From Jeotgalicoccus aerolatus (GTDB taxonomy: Bacteria > Bacillota > Bacilli > Staphylococcales > Salinicoccaceae): a DNA stretch of 64,000 nt. Shown here piece by piece: positions 17,222 through 26,685 of this stretch (position 1 is its first letter; the number at the start of each line of letters is the position of its first letter). A model generated the notes under the pieces. The model did not search any database. It was not told the DNA's origin and saw nothing but the letters and a program-made list of their open reading frames with translations. The position numbers and the translations under genes are program-made. The DNA is taken from NCBI RefSeq assembly GCF_014635205.1, contig NZ_BMCN01000001.1, positions 1,146,114 to 1,210,113 of the forward strand. Direction: 5' to 3'.

Positions 17222-18262
17222 ATGATCAAAGTCAGTATTATCGGTGCGACAGGCTATACAGGGAGCGAACTGCTCCGCTACTTAATTCCCCATCAGGACG
17301 TTGAATTAATCCATCTGACATCGCGCAGTCACGCAGGTACACAGGTCACCTCTTATTACCCTTTTCTAACCGGCAGCATTGATTTGAAATTTACAGAGTT
17401 AAAACCGGACGCAGTATTTACAGACAGCGACCTGGTATTTATTTGTCTGCCTCACGGTCATTCCATGGAACTGTCCGCTCTTGCAAGCACATTTGATGTG
17501 AAAGTGATCGATTTAGGTGCAGATTTCCGCCTGAAAAATATTGATGTCTATGAAGAAACTTACAAGGTGGAGCAGGCTGCGCCGAACTTACTGAAAGAAT
17601 TTGTCTACGGCCTGCCTGAAAAGTACAGAGAAGATATTAAAAATGCTCAATACATCGCCAATCCCGGATGTTTTGTGACCAGCGCCCTGCTCGGTTTGTT
17701 ACCTGCTGTGGTTCATGCACTGATCGATCCTCAATCGATTATTATCGACAGTAAAACAGGCGTCAGCGGTGCCGGACGCAGCGCTTCGGTGGATAAGCTG
17801 CTGACAGAATTAACAGGGAATTTTAAAGCTTATAACCCGCTCCTCCATCGCCATATTCCTGAAATAGAACAGGAGTTAAACAGTGCGTCAGAGCATACAG
17901 TTCAAGTACAGTTTACGCCGCATTTAATACCCGTAGAACGCGGCATTTTTTCAACGATATACGCCTCGGTGGAGGATGGTATTACAGAAAGAGACATTAT
18001 CGACTCTTATAAGAGCGCCTATCAACATGAGCCCTTTGTTCATGTTTTAGACAAGGGTGAACTGCCTCAAATGAAACATGTGTCGGGCACTAACAATTGT
18101 CAGCTGTCCGTTCAGCTCGATGAAAGAACCGGCCGCCTGATTGTATTGTCAATTATCGATAACCTGGGTAAAGGTGCTGCCGGACAAGCAGTACAAAATA
18201 TGAACATCATGTTTGGACTGCCTGAAAAAACCGGGCTGGCTGCCATTGCCATGATGCCTTAA
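17222..18262 (+). CDS. argC: N-acetyl-gamma-glutamyl-phosphate reductase
   Basis: 346 residues. Reduces N-acetylglutamyl phosphate to the semialdehyde with NADPH. The N-terminal Rossmann motif is GATGYTGSELLRYL, the catalytic Cys150 sits in NPGCF, and the SKTGVSGAGR segment follows. Start ATG at 17222, eight bases after AGGAGG, 21 bases downstream of argF. Third step of the acetylated arginine pathway. Confidence 0.95.
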   Translation: MIKVSIIGATGYTGSELLRYLIPHQDVELIHLTSRSHAGTQVTSYYPFLTGSIDLKFTELKPDAVFTDSDLVFICLPHGHSMELSALASTFDVKVIDLGADFRLKNIDVYEETYKVEQAAPNLLKEFVYGLPEKYREDIKNAQYIANPGCFVTSALLGLLPAVVHALIDPQSIIIDSKTGVSGAGRSASVDKLLTELTGNFKAYNPLLHRHIPEIEQELNSASEHTVQVQFTPHLIPVERGIFSTIYASVEDGITERDIIDSYKSAYQHEPFVHVLDKGELPQMKHVSGTNNCQLSVQLDERTGRLIVLSIIDNLGKGAAGQAVQNMNIMFGLPEKTGLAAIAMMP

Positions 18263-18274
18263 GGAGGATTTTTA

Positions 18275-19498
18275 ATGCAGATTACAGAGAAAAAATTATC
18301 AGCCTTAACAAATGGCCTGAATGCGGTTGACGGCGTTATGTCAAACGGTATACATACCGGCTTTAAAGCACTCGATAAAGACCTCGCCCTGCTCTACTTT
18401 CCGGACGGTGCCACTGTGACAGGTATCTTTACGAGAAATAAAATAAAAGCGCACAGCGTAATGTACGATATGGACATGCTTAAGCAGTTCACAGAGTTTA
18501 AAGCCATTCTCGTCAACAGCGGCAATGCCAACGCCTGCAACGGTTTACGCGGCGAACAGGATGTCCATGAGATGACACGTTCACTTGCTGAAAAATTAAA
18601 TATCGCCCCGCACCAAGTCCTCGTCAGCTCAACCGGTGTTATTGGCGAACCGATGAATTTACAGCCCTTTTATTCCGGCCTTGATGCACTCATTGATGGT
18701 CTGTCGCACCAGCACTCTACTGCAGCTGCAGAAGCGATTATGACGACAGATACGATTCCAAAAGAACTGTCTATGCAGACAGTGATCGGCGGAAAAATGA
18801 TTCACTTCGGTGCCATTATTAAAGGCGCCGGTATGATTCATCCGAATATGGGCACGATGCTCAGCTATATCGTAACCGATGCAGCGCTGCCGCAGAACGC
18901 TTTGAATACCGCCTTGAAATCAGCAGCGGATGACAGTTTTAATGTTATGACGGTAGATGGTGATACGAGCACAAATGATACTGTCTTACTGGCTGCAACA
19001 AACAAAGTTCCGCTCGATGCTGCATATTTAGATGACTTTACCGCATCGTTGACTGAGATGTGCCGCGAACTGTCCCGCATGGTGGCACGGGATGCCGAAG
19101 GCGCCACAAAATTCGTCACAGTAAAAACTGTCAATGCAAAAACTAAATCAGATGCGATCAGCGCTGCAAAGGCTGTTGCAACATCCAGCCTGGTAAAAAC
19201 AGCGGTCTACGGCCAGGATGCTAACTGGGGCCGCGTTATTATGGCTGTCGGCAACAGCGGGATTAAAACGCTTGATCCAAATGCTATAACGATTAAGTTT
19301 ACCTCCGCAGCCGGTGAAGTTCTTGTCTGTCATGAAGGACTTGCTGTTCCCTTTGACGAAACGCTGGCTTTTACCGTACTGAGTCAGACAGATGTCGGGA
19401 TATTTATCAATTTAAATACAGGAGATGCTGCAGCTGAAGTGTGGACATGTGATATGTCGATCGATTACGTAAAAATCAATGCGGACTACAGAAGTTAG
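18275..19498 (+). CDS. argJ: bifunctional glutamate N-acetyltransferase / ornithine acetyltransferase
   Basis: 407 residues. Recycles the acetyl group from N-acetylornithine to glutamate. Members cleave themselves before a Thr in the motif KGAGMIHPNMGTM; that Thr is residue 194 here and becomes the nucleophile of the beta chain. A Gly precedes it where many homologues have Ala. Start ATG at 18275 behind AAGGAGG, 12 bases after argC. With ArgJ the pathway is of the recycling type and no separate ArgA or ArgE is required. Confidence 0.93.
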   Translation: MQITEKKLSALTNGLNAVDGVMSNGIHTGFKALDKDLALLYFPDGATVTGIFTRNKIKAHSVMYDMDMLKQFTEFKAILVNSGNANACNGLRGEQDVHEMTRSLAEKLNIAPHQVLVSSTGVIGEPMNLQPFYSGLDALIDGLSHQHSTAAAEAIMTTDTIPKELSMQTVIGGKMIHFGAIIKGAGMIHPNMGTMLSYIVTDAALPQNALNTALKSAADDSFNVMTVDGDTSTNDTVLLAATNKVPLDAAYLDDFTASLTEMCRELSRMVARDAEGATKFVTVKTVNAKTKSDAISAAKAVATSSLVKTAVYGQDANWGRVIMAVGNSGIKTLDPNAITIKFTSAAGEVLVCHEGLAVPFDETLAFTVLSQTDVGIFINLNTGDAAAEVWTCDMSIDYVKINADYRS

Positions 19499-19508
19499 GA
19501 TGATAGCT

Positions 19509-20414
19509 ATGAATGATACTAAGAGAATCGATATATTGATCGAAGCACTGCCCTATATCAACGTCTTCCAAAATAACATTATCGTGTTGAAATACGGCGG
19601 CAATGCCATGGTGAATGATCAGTTGAAAGAATCTGTAATGCAGGATGTGCTCCTGATGAAATCTGTCGGCATCAAACCGATTATTGTTCACGGCGGCGGC
19701 CCCTTCATCAACGATATGCTGACCGGTTTAAATATTCATACTGAATTTAAAAAGGGGCTTCGTGTGACTGATGATGCGGTAATGACAGTCGCTGAAATGG
19801 TGTTGTCGGGTCAGGTAAATAAAGATATTGTGAAGTATTACAACAAGCTCGGCGGCAATGCTGTCGGCATTTCAGGCAAGGACGGCAACATGATTAAGGT
19901 GAAGAAGAAGTTTATCCAAGAAATGAATGACAATGGAGATATTGAACACGTTGATATCGGACTGGTCGGTGAGATTGAAACGATTGATACCGCTCTGTTA
20001 ACCTTGCTGATTAACAATGATTTCGTACCGGTTGTATCACCAGTCGGTGTCGATATGAACGGTGATACGTATAACATTAATGCAGATTATGTTGCCGGTG
20101 AAATTGCCGGAGCCATTCAGGCGGATAAATTTATTCTATTAACAGATACTAAAGGGGTATATGAAAATAAGGACGACGAGACAACGCTGCTGTCCGAGCT
20201 GACTTTAGAGCAGGTCGAAAACTATATTTCAAACGGTGTCATTTCAGACGGAATGATTCCAAAAGTTGAATGCTGCACACATGCGATTAAAAAAGGCGTT
20301 AAGCAGGCGCATATTGTCGACGGCCGCATTAAGCATTCGCTCCTCTTGGAGCTGTTTTTCGATGCAGGTATCGGCACGATGATTATGCCGCATGAAGGAG
20401 GCGGAGTTTTATGA
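19509..20414 (+). CDS. argB: acetylglutamate kinase
   Basis: About 301 residues. Phosphorylates N-acetylglutamate, usually the arginine-feedback step. KYGGNAM near the N-terminus and VHGGGPFIND are the phosphate-binding glycine loops of the amino-acid kinase fold. The start chosen is ATG at 19509 (MNDTKRIDIL), with GGATG about ten bases upstream; ATGs at 19479 and 19500 are in frame but the first lies inside argJ. It overlaps argD by four bases (ATGA). Confidence 0.93.
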   Translation: MNDTKRIDILIEALPYINVFQNNIIVLKYGGNAMVNDQLKESVMQDVLLMKSVGIKPIIVHGGGPFINDMLTGLNIHTEFKKGLRVTDDAVMTVAEMVLSGQVNKDIVKYYNKLGGNAVGISGKDGNMIKVKKKFIQEMNDNGDIEHVDIGLVGEIETIDTALLTLLINNDFVPVVSPVGVDMNGDTYNINADYVAGEIAGAIQADKFILLTDTKGVYENKDDETTLLSELTLEQVENYISNGVISDGMIPKVECCTHAIKKGVKQAHIVDGRIKHSLLLELFFDAGIGTMIMPHEGGGVL

Positions 20415-21622
20415 AGACAGAAGATCTTTTAGCAATGGGCAATGAATCGCTGTTTAATACTTATAAGCGCGATGAAAAGTTATTTATTTCCGGTAAAGGG
20501 GCTTACCTTAAAAATAATAATGATGAAGTGTATATTGATTTTGTGTCCGGCATTGCAACGAATATTTTAGGTCATGCCAATGACAAAATTGTTGAAGCAA
20601 TATCGAAGCAGGCTGCAAAACTGATGCATACCTCAAACCTCTTTTGGAATCAGCCGGCAATTGAATTGTCACATAAACTGGTGAACAGTACAGGTGCCGG
20701 TAGTTTAGCTAAAGTATTTTTTACGAATTCAGGCGCTGAGGCAAACGAAGGAGCCTTAAAGCTCGCCCGCAAATACGGCAAAGATACACACGGTGACGGC
20801 TGCACTAAAATTATTTCTTTAACCGATTCTTTTCACGGCCGCACTATGGCAACTCTGACAGCAACAGGTCAAACGGATATGCATGAATATTTTAAACCCT
20901 TACTGCCGGGATCGGTCTATGTGCCTTTAAATGACAGCGAAGCTTTAAAATCAGCAGCAGATGCAAAGACGTGCGCTGTATTATTTGAAACGATACAAGG
21001 CGAAGGCGGCATTAACACCCTGAGCAGTGAATTCATTGCCACCTTAAAATCTCTGCAGCAGGAGAAAGATATCCTGCTCATTATCGATGAAGTACAAACG
21101 GGTATGGGACGTACCGGCACGCTCTTTTCATTTGAACAATTCGGTTTTAAACCGGATATTATCACCTTAGCAAAAGGCCTCGGTGCAGGTTATCCAATCG
21201 GTGCCTTTGTGGCAACAGATGCTGTCGCTGATCATTTTAAATCGGGCGATCACGGTACAACACTCGGCGGCAATCCTCTGGCTGCTGCCGTCGGCAATGC
21301 CGTATTCGATGAAATCTTTCAAGCTGATTTGCTAAATAATAGTAACATCCGCGGTCAACAGCTGGCTGACGGCTTAAGACAAATCGCCAAAAATACAGGT
21401 GTCATTGCTGAAGTGAAAGGTCTCGGTCTTTTAATCGGCGTCCAGTTTACTGATGCTGTATCGTCAGCTGATATTTTAAATGCCTGCTTCGAAGAGAATA
21501 TGCTCGTTGCCGGTGCTAAACATAATGTAATTCGCCTGCTGCCGCCTTTAAATGTCACTGAAACTGAAATAGACGAAGCGCTGTTAAAATTCGCGTCAGC
21601 AGTAGAAAAAAGTCTTAAATAA
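20411..21622 (+). CDS. argD: acetylornithine aminotransferase
   Basis: 403 residues, class III PLP aminotransferase. FFTNSGAEANEGALKLAR is the cofactor-phosphate segment, IIDEVQTGMGRTG the Asp contacting the pyridine ring, and Lys255 in ITLAKGLGAG the Schiff-base lysine. It makes N-acetylornithine from the semialdehyde. It overlaps argB by four bases with GAAGGAGG before the ATG and is the last gene before the terminator. Related ornithine aminotransferases are similar, but the operon settles the role. Confidence 0.93.
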   Translation: MKTEDLLAMGNESLFNTYKRDEKLFISGKGAYLKNNNDEVYIDFVSGIATNILGHANDKIVEAISKQAAKLMHTSNLFWNQPAIELSHKLVNSTGAGSLAKVFFTNSGAEANEGALKLARKYGKDTHGDGCTKIISLTDSFHGRTMATLTATGQTDMHEYFKPLLPGSVYVPLNDSEALKSAADAKTCAVLFETIQGEGGINTLSSEFIATLKSLQQEKDILLIIDEVQTGMGRTGTLFSFEQFGFKPDIITLAKGLGAGYPIGAFVATDAVADHFKSGDHGTTLGGNPLAAAVGNAVFDEIFQADLLNNSNIRGQQLADGLRQIAKNTGVIAEVKGLGLLIGVQFTDAVSSADILNACFEENMLVAGAKHNVIRLLPPLNVTETEIDEALLKFASAVEKSLK

Positions 21623-21625
21623 AAA

Positions 21626-21671
21626 GAACTCCGGCCATTTTCTATGAAAGAAAATAGCCGGAGCTTTTTGT
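21626..21671. terminator. bidirectional terminator between argD and the SDR gene
   Basis: AACTCCGGCCATTTTCT pairs with AGAAAATAGCCGGAGCT over a short loop, with TTTTTGTTTT on the plus side and an A-run upstream that serves the convergent minus-strand gene. Confidence 0.9.
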
Positions 21672-21672
21672 T

Positions 21673-22458
21673 TTACCATGCGTGGCCGCTGCCGCCGTCA
21701 ATGTTCACAGCAGTGCCGCTCACGTATGACGCGAGGTCAGAACATAAGAAAGTAATGACATTCGCCGCTTCGGCTGTATTACCGATACGGCCAAGCGGAA
21801 TCTTCTCTCCGCTTCGAGCTGAGAATTCTTCCCAGCTTAAATCAGGCGCCTGCTTTTGCCAGCGTTTTTCTATTTGGTCGCTCCGGATTAAACCGATGCA
21901 TACTGCGTTTACCCGAAGATTGTATTTCCCTAAATCTTTACTCATCGCTTTAGTCAGTGCCAGTCCTGCACTTCTCGATACAGTGGTCGGCAAAGAATTT
22001 GGCTGCGGTGTTTTGCCCATCACAGCCGTTAGGTTTAGTACTGCTCCGCCTTGTTTTTTCAAGTGTGGCAGTGCTGCCTTAGACATTTTCACTGCAGACA
22101 TAACTTTTAAATCGATGTCCTGTTCCCAGTCACTCAGTTCAACATCTTCAAAATTCTCTGCAAAAGAACTTCCCGCATTGTTAACCAGAATATCCAGTCT
22201 ACCGAATGCCTTAATCACTGCTTCAACAATAGTCTCGCCTGCACCCGCTTCAGTAATATCCTGTGCGATATATGCCACTTCACCATATTGACTCAGTTCG
22301 TCAGCCGCTTCTTTTAAGGCAGTCTCACCGCGCGCAACCAGCATAACTTTGGCACCCAGCTTCACCATTTGTTCAGCCGTTTCACGGCCAATCCCTTTAC
22401 TGGATCCAGTAATCACTGCAGCCTTGCCCTCATAGCCGAAATTCATTAAATCTGACAC
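21673..22458 (-). CDS. short-chain dehydrogenase-fold protein with altered catalytic residues
   Basis: 261 residues of the classical SDR fold. TGSSKGIG (17-24) binds the dinucleotide and NNAG (93-96) is intact. At the active site the usual Ser is Thr144, and the YxxxK pair is replaced by Thr158 and Arg162 (TTVSR). The last strands and the DGG C-terminal motif are normal. Some SDR subgroups annotated as beta-ketoacyl-ACP-reductase-like are known to lack the perfect tetrad. It may bind cofactor without standard reductase chemistry. Start GTG at 22458 behind AAAGGAG; ATG at 22446 is an alternative. Confidence 0.85.
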   Translation of the reverse strand: MSDLMNFGYEGKAAVITGSSKGIGRETAEQMVKLGAKVMLVARGETALKEAADELSQYGEVAYIAQDITEAGAGETIVEAVIKAFGRLDILVNNAGSSFAENFEDVELSDWEQDIDLKVMSAVKMSKAALPHLKKQGGAVLNLTAVMGKTPQPNSLPTTVSRSAGLALTKAMSKDLGKYNLRVNAVCIGLIRSDQIEKRWQKQAPDLSWEEFSARSGEKIPLGRIGNTAEAANVITFLCSDLASYVSGTAVNIDGGSGHAW

Positions 22459-22476
22459 AGAACCACTCCTTTTGTT

Positions 22477-23196
22477 TTAGTCTCCTAAGTTTACATTATG
22501 AAAGACATTAGATACATCTTCCAAGTCTTCTAAAACGTCAACGAGTTTTTCAAACTGTTCAAGGTCTTCTTCTTGTAAAGAGACTTCGTTTTGAGCAATC
22601 ATCGAATGTTCAGCGACTTCATAGTCTTCGACTCCAAAGTCGTCCAGCGATGTTTTAATATCATTAAATGCACTCGGCTCACCGTAAACGACTGTCATGC
22701 CGTTTTCTTCTGCCACATCTTTAACATCGACTTCTGATTCCATTAAATGCATGAGTACTTCTTCTTCATCGAAGCCTTTAAAGACGAAGACAGATACGCT
22801 GTCGAACATGTAGCTGACTGCACCGCTGACACCCATATTGCCGCCGTTTTTGCCGAAGGCTGCACGGACGTCGGATACTGTACGGTTAACATTATCAGTC
22901 AGTGCATCGACGATCAGCATAGAACCTCCTGGCCCAAAGCCTTCGTAGCGCATTTCATCGAAGGATTCTTCGTCGCCGCCTTTTGCTTTATCGATTGCCT
23001 TATCGATAATATGTTTTGGCACTGAGTAGGTTTTAGCACGATCCAGAACGATTTTAAGTTCCTGATTTGTTTCAGGATCCGGTTCGCCCTTTTTAGCTGC
23101 AACGTATATCTCTCTGCCGAACTTGGCATATATACGGCTCGTATTCTGATCTTTTTGTGCTTTTTTCTCTTTAATGTTATTCCATTTTCTTCCCAT
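22477..23196 (-). CDS. YebC/PmpR family protein
   Basis: 239 residues, typical length. The N-terminal [20 protein letters not shown] and the later [18 protein letters not shown] blocks identify the family. Members act as DNA-binding regulators or, in the YebC1/YebC2 group, as translation factors that relieve ribosome stalling at proline stretches. The MGRKWNNIK start marks the YeeN-like subgroup common in staphylococci and streptococci. Lies 18 bases upstream of the SDR gene on the same strand. Confidence 0.93.
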   Translation of the reverse strand: MGRKWNNIKEKKAQKDQNTSRIYAKFGREIYVAAKKGEPDPETNQELKIVLDRAKTYSVPKHIIDKAIDKAKGGDEESFDEMRYEGFGPGGSMLIVDALTDNVNRTVSDVRAAFGKNGGNMGVSGAVSYMFDSVSVFVFKGFDEEEVLMHLMESEVDVKDVAEENGMTVVYGEPSAFNDIKTSLDDFGVEDYEVAEHSMIAQNEVSLQEEDLEQFEKLVDVLEDLEDVSNVFHNVNLGD

Positions 23197-23242
23197 CAGT
23201 CATCTTCCTCATAATTGATTTATTCTTTAATATTTTAACACT

Positions 23243-24157
23243 TTATTTATTATTGTGCGGACGGTGTTCCGGCACATCCTTATTAATAATCATTTCGACC
23301 TGGTAAATTCTGCTGACCAGGGAATGAATCGGTGCCTGAGTCATTTTAAATACCGGCCAGGGCAGCGCCGGTTCAAAATCATGCAGCGCCATAATAAACT
23401 CATCACCTGACGGCAGTTTCCTGAATTCAAAACGCTGCGTTTTACTCGTCGAGCCTTTTTTCAGACTGCCGCCTGTAATTTCAAAAATAACGATATCTTC
23501 ATCCGATATTTCTTCATTATATTTAAATATCAGCACCGGTTTCGGTTTATCCAGAACATAAATACAGACCGTGTTATTTTTAATCTCAGTATTGACGAGA
23601 CCATAGACGATTTCATCCAGCCAGCCGAAGTAATACCAGGCGATGTTTTCTACCGTCCATCCCGGCGGCGTTTGTGCCCGCTGAACACTTCTGACGCTGT
23701 TGTAATCCTTTGTTTTATAAGTCAGATTTTTACCGTAGCGGCGAATCGGTGTCGCTGTTTTTTTAACTGCTGTCCCGTATGCGCCTAAGACGGATAAAAT
23801 ACTGCCGTCAGACAGTTCATCGGCGATATAAATAATCTGCTCAACACCGGTATTTTTAGAAGCTCTGGCAATATTATCTGCAATGAGCAGATACATATCA
23901 TTAAACTTGCCTTGGGTCAGCCGGTTCAAACGCATGATTGGATCTTCAAAGAAGATAACGACATTCATATCCTGCAGTGCTTCTTCGACTTCCGGCAGGA
24001 TAAATAAATCTTTTTTAATCAAAGTAATATCTTCGAATACATCATCCTGATTTGGGCTGGAAAAGGAGAATAGATTGACTGAATCTTTCAGCTCTAAATA
24101 TAAATGTTCCCCGATTCTGCCGTGTATTCCCATCAGCATTACATTTTTCTTAGTCAT
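23243..24157 (-). CDS. atypical SDR / NAD(P)-dependent epimerase-like protein
   Basis: 304 residues. A Rossmann start, MLMGIHGRIGEHLYLEL, resembles the NmrA-like or epimerase group with a changed glycine motif (GxxGRIG). The second half (from about residue 165) resembles the SRPBCC-like tail found in proteins annotated as DUF2867-type epimerases. No catalytic YxxxK is evident, so it may be a binding or sensor protein. Start ATG at 24157 behind AGGAGG, 10 bases after the MFS gene, with which it forms an operon. Confidence 0.7.
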   Translation of the reverse strand: MTKKNVMLMGIHGRIGEHLYLELKDSVNLFSFSSPNQDDVFEDITLIKKDLFILPEVEEALQDMNVVIFFEDPIMRLNRLTQGKFNDMYLLIADNIARASKNTGVEQIIYIADELSDGSILSVLGAYGTAVKKTATPIRRYGKNLTYKTKDYNSVRSVQRAQTPPGWTVENIAWYYFGWLDEIVYGLVNTEIKNNTVCIYVLDKPKPVLIFKYNEEISDEDIVIFEITGGSLKKGSTSKTQRFEFRKLPSGDEFIMALHDFEPALPWPVFKMTQAPIHSLVSRIYQVEMIINKDVPEHRPHNNK

Positions 24158-24167
24158 AAAGGACCTC

Positions 24168-25319
24168 CTATGGACGGTTCATTTCTAATTTGTAACGGAT
24201 AAACATCAGAACAGCCAGCATTACCAATGTAACGATACCGATGCCGAGAAAAGGCAAGCTGAAGACCGTTGCAAAATAACCGGCAAGAATCGATCCGGCC
24301 ACTGAACCTAGTGAAAAGTATGAGTAGAAAATTCCGTTTGCCTTGCCGCGTTCATTCATTGCAGAGTGCTCTGCAATAATTTTATTCATGGACGGGAAGA
24401 TTAAACCAAAGCCGAGGCCGTATATTACCATAACGCCGAATATCGTTCCAATGGTCGGTACGAAATGCAGCAGAATCATGCTTAGACTTAAAACTAGAAT
24501 CCCTGCTGCGACCAGGCTCTCACTTTTATAAATCGAATATATTTTATTAATCGGTGATGCAAATACAATAATTGCTGTGACACCAAAGACGCTGAGCATC
24601 ATCCCCGTCATGGATGCGTCGGCATTTAAGCTCGCGGTTTTTATCGGCAGACCAAAAGCGAGTGTGCCCTGAGCTATCATCAGTGTAAATGATGAAATAT
24701 ATGCCACATTTAATGCCGGACGAAGCAGCAGTTCTATGAATGGCGTTGCCATGTGACTCTGTCTGCTTTCTTTGGTCGAGCTTTCTTTAATACTGAACAG
24801 CGTTAACAGTGTACCGAATACATATACCCCCGATAGGACGTAGTACACCATTTCGTAGCTGACAGTGCTTGAAATAATGCCGCCGGCTGCCGGTCCGAGA
24901 ATGGCTGCTGAGCCGATTGCTACACCTGTCAATGCCATCGATTTACCAATTGCTGATTTCCTTGAAATATCAGCGACTAAACTGAAGGCTGCCGGGGTCA
25001 GCAGGCCGCTTGAAAAGCCGTGTATTGCTCTTACTGCGAGCAGTATGCCGAGCGACGGTGTCGTCGTATAAATCAGCACGAAAAATACCTGCATAATCAT
25101 ACCGAATAAGAGTGTGTTGCGGCGTCCGAACTTATCGGAAAAATAACCCCCTGCAACGTTTCCGACCATATTAAACAAGGAATACATTGCAACGACGATA
25201 CCCGCCATAAATTCAGATGCACCGAGTTCCAGTGCAAATGGTGTAATAATCGGCAATTGGATAAATAAATCCAAAAAGCAGATTACGATAACCATATATA
25301 AAATAACTTTTGACTTCAC
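24168..25319 (-). CDS. MFS transporter
   Basis: 383 residues and about twelve spans. GGYFSDKFGRRNTLL between spans 2 and 3 is the classic MFS signature (GxxxDRxGRR type), and a motif like GPAAGGIISS in span 5 is typical of drug:proton antiporters of the DHA1 group. It precedes the atypical SDR gene by 10 bases. Likely exports a small molecule; the substrate is unknown. Confidence 0.85.
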   Translation of the reverse strand: MKSKVILYMVIVICFLDLFIQLPIITPFALELGASEFMAGIVVAMYSLFNMVGNVAGGYFSDKFGRRNTLLFGMIMQVFFVLIYTTTPSLGILLAVRAIHGFSSGLLTPAAFSLVADISRKSAIGKSMALTGVAIGSAAILGPAAGGIISSTVSYEMVYYVLSGVYVFGTLLTLFSIKESSTKESRQSHMATPFIELLLRPALNVAYISSFTLMIAQGTLAFGLPIKTASLNADASMTGMMLSVFGVTAIIVFASPINKIYSIYKSESLVAAGILVLSLSMILLHFVPTIGTIFGVMVIYGLGFGLIFPSMNKIIAEHSAMNERGKANGIFYSYFSLGSVAGSILAGYFATVFSLPFLGIGIVTLVMLAVLMFIRYKLEMNRP

Positions 25320-25368
25320 ATTATACCTTCTATTCTAATTTCTCATTTTCTATCCTTTTAATTATAAC

Positions 25369-25408
25369 GAAAAAAAGACAGCAAGGCACGTCCGCCCGGC
25401 TGTCTTTC
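25369..25408 (-). terminator. intrinsic terminator of the cation symporter gene
   Basis: On the minus strand AAAGACAGC pairs with GCTGTCTTT, followed by a run of T residues. Confidence 0.85.
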
Positions 25409-25424
25409 AAAATACATTTTAGAT

Positions 25425-26615
25425 TTAAGCTTTTTTGTTCAATTTTTGTTCATAAGCATCGATCATCGCTGCGACTGCACCGTCACCGGTAACATTTGTC
25501 GCTGTACCGAAGCTGTCCTGAGCAACGTATAAGGCGATCATGAAGGCAACTGCTGCATCGTTGAAACCTAAGTTGGACATGAGCACGCCGCTCGCTGCCA
25601 TAATCGCACCGCCCGGTACACCCGGTGCTGCAATCATAACGACACCTAAGAGCAGTATGACGCCGAGCATTTCCCATAGTCCCGGCATATCGTATCCAGG
25701 TAAAATTGTCATAACCGCAATTGAACAGCTGACAATTGTAATCGTACTGCCGGATAAGTGGATTGTCGCACCCAGCGGTACGACGAAGTCAGCAATACGT
25801 GCGCGAATGCCGTTTTCCTTCGTACGTGCTAATGTTACAGGTATTGTCGCTGCACTGGACATCGTCCCTAATGCTGTAAAGTATGCCGGCAGCATGTTTT
25901 TCAGCATTTTAAATGGATTTTGTTTTAACAGTGAACCCGCAATTGTATATTGAACCGTGAGCCATACCCAGTGAAGGACGATTGCAACAATCAGCACGAC
26001 ACCAAATACGAGCAGGGTATCAAATACTGTACCCGTCGCTGCCATGTCTGCAAAAACACCGGCGATGTAGAACGGCAGTATTCTAATAATGACTTTCTCA
26101 ATAATAAATTCAGTAATATCTTTACCTTGATCGAAGAATTTAATCATCAGATCCGCTTTAATAATATTCATAACAATACCGACTGCAAATGCAAGAACAA
26201 GCGCCGGTAAAATATCTATGATCGGCGGTATATCAAATTCCAGGAATGGTGCAATCTCGCTGCCTTCTTCAGGCACTGAGCTGCCGGCAGTAATACGCGG
26301 CATGATAAAAATTGCAACAGCGTAAGCAAGTAAGCCTGCGCCGAGTGTCGACAAGTAGGCTACCCCGAGCGTCGCTCCGACGACTTTACCTGAACCTGAG
26401 CCGATTTTTGAAATCCCTGATGCAATAAAAAACAGAATAATAAATGGAATCGTAAAGAAGATAAATGCCCCTAAAACTGATTGAACTGTTACGAATAATC
26501 TGACGATGAATTCCATGACAGAACCCATTACACCGTCATTGCCAGTCAGATAATAAATGCCCCCGATGACGATACCGGCAACGATACCCGCAATTAATTT
26601 TGCTAATAATTTCAC
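25425..26615 (-). CDS. dicarboxylate/amino acid:cation symporter (DAACS family)
   Basis: 396 residues. Hydrophobic throughout, with the two re-entrant signatures of the glutamate-transporter fold: the serine-containing SSAATIPVTLART, and GVPGGAIMAASGVL. NVTGDGAVAAMID near the C-terminus corresponds to the substrate/sodium-binding helix 8. It imports an acidic or neutral amino acid or C4-dicarboxylate with Na+ or H+. The preferred start is GTG at 26615, nine bases after GAGGGG; a TTG at 26621 is also in frame. Close to the short GltT/YhcL-like subgroup; substrate not assigned. Confidence 0.88.
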   Translation of the reverse strand: MKLLAKLIAGIVAGIVIGGIYYLTGNDGVMGSVMEFIVRLFVTVQSVLGAFIFFTIPFIILFFIASGISKIGSGSGKVVGATLGVAYLSTLGAGLLAYAVAIFIMPRITAGSSVPEEGSEIAPFLEFDIPPIIDILPALVLAFAVGIVMNIIKADLMIKFFDQGKDITEFIIEKVIIRILPFYIAGVFADMAATGTVFDTLLVFGVVLIVAIVLHWVWLTVQYTIAGSLLKQNPFKMLKNMLPAYFTALGTMSSAATIPVTLARTKENGIRARIADFVVPLGATIHLSGSTITIVSCSIAVMTILPGYDMPGLWEMLGVILLLGVVMIAAPGVPGGAIMAASGVLMSNLGFNDAAVAFMIALYVAQDSFGTATNVTGDGAVAAMIDAYEQKLNKKA

Positions 26616-26685
26616 TCTCAAACACCCCTCGAGTTTTTCATCTCACCAAACATAGCTTTTTGCGCCTTTAATTGCAAGCGTTTTC

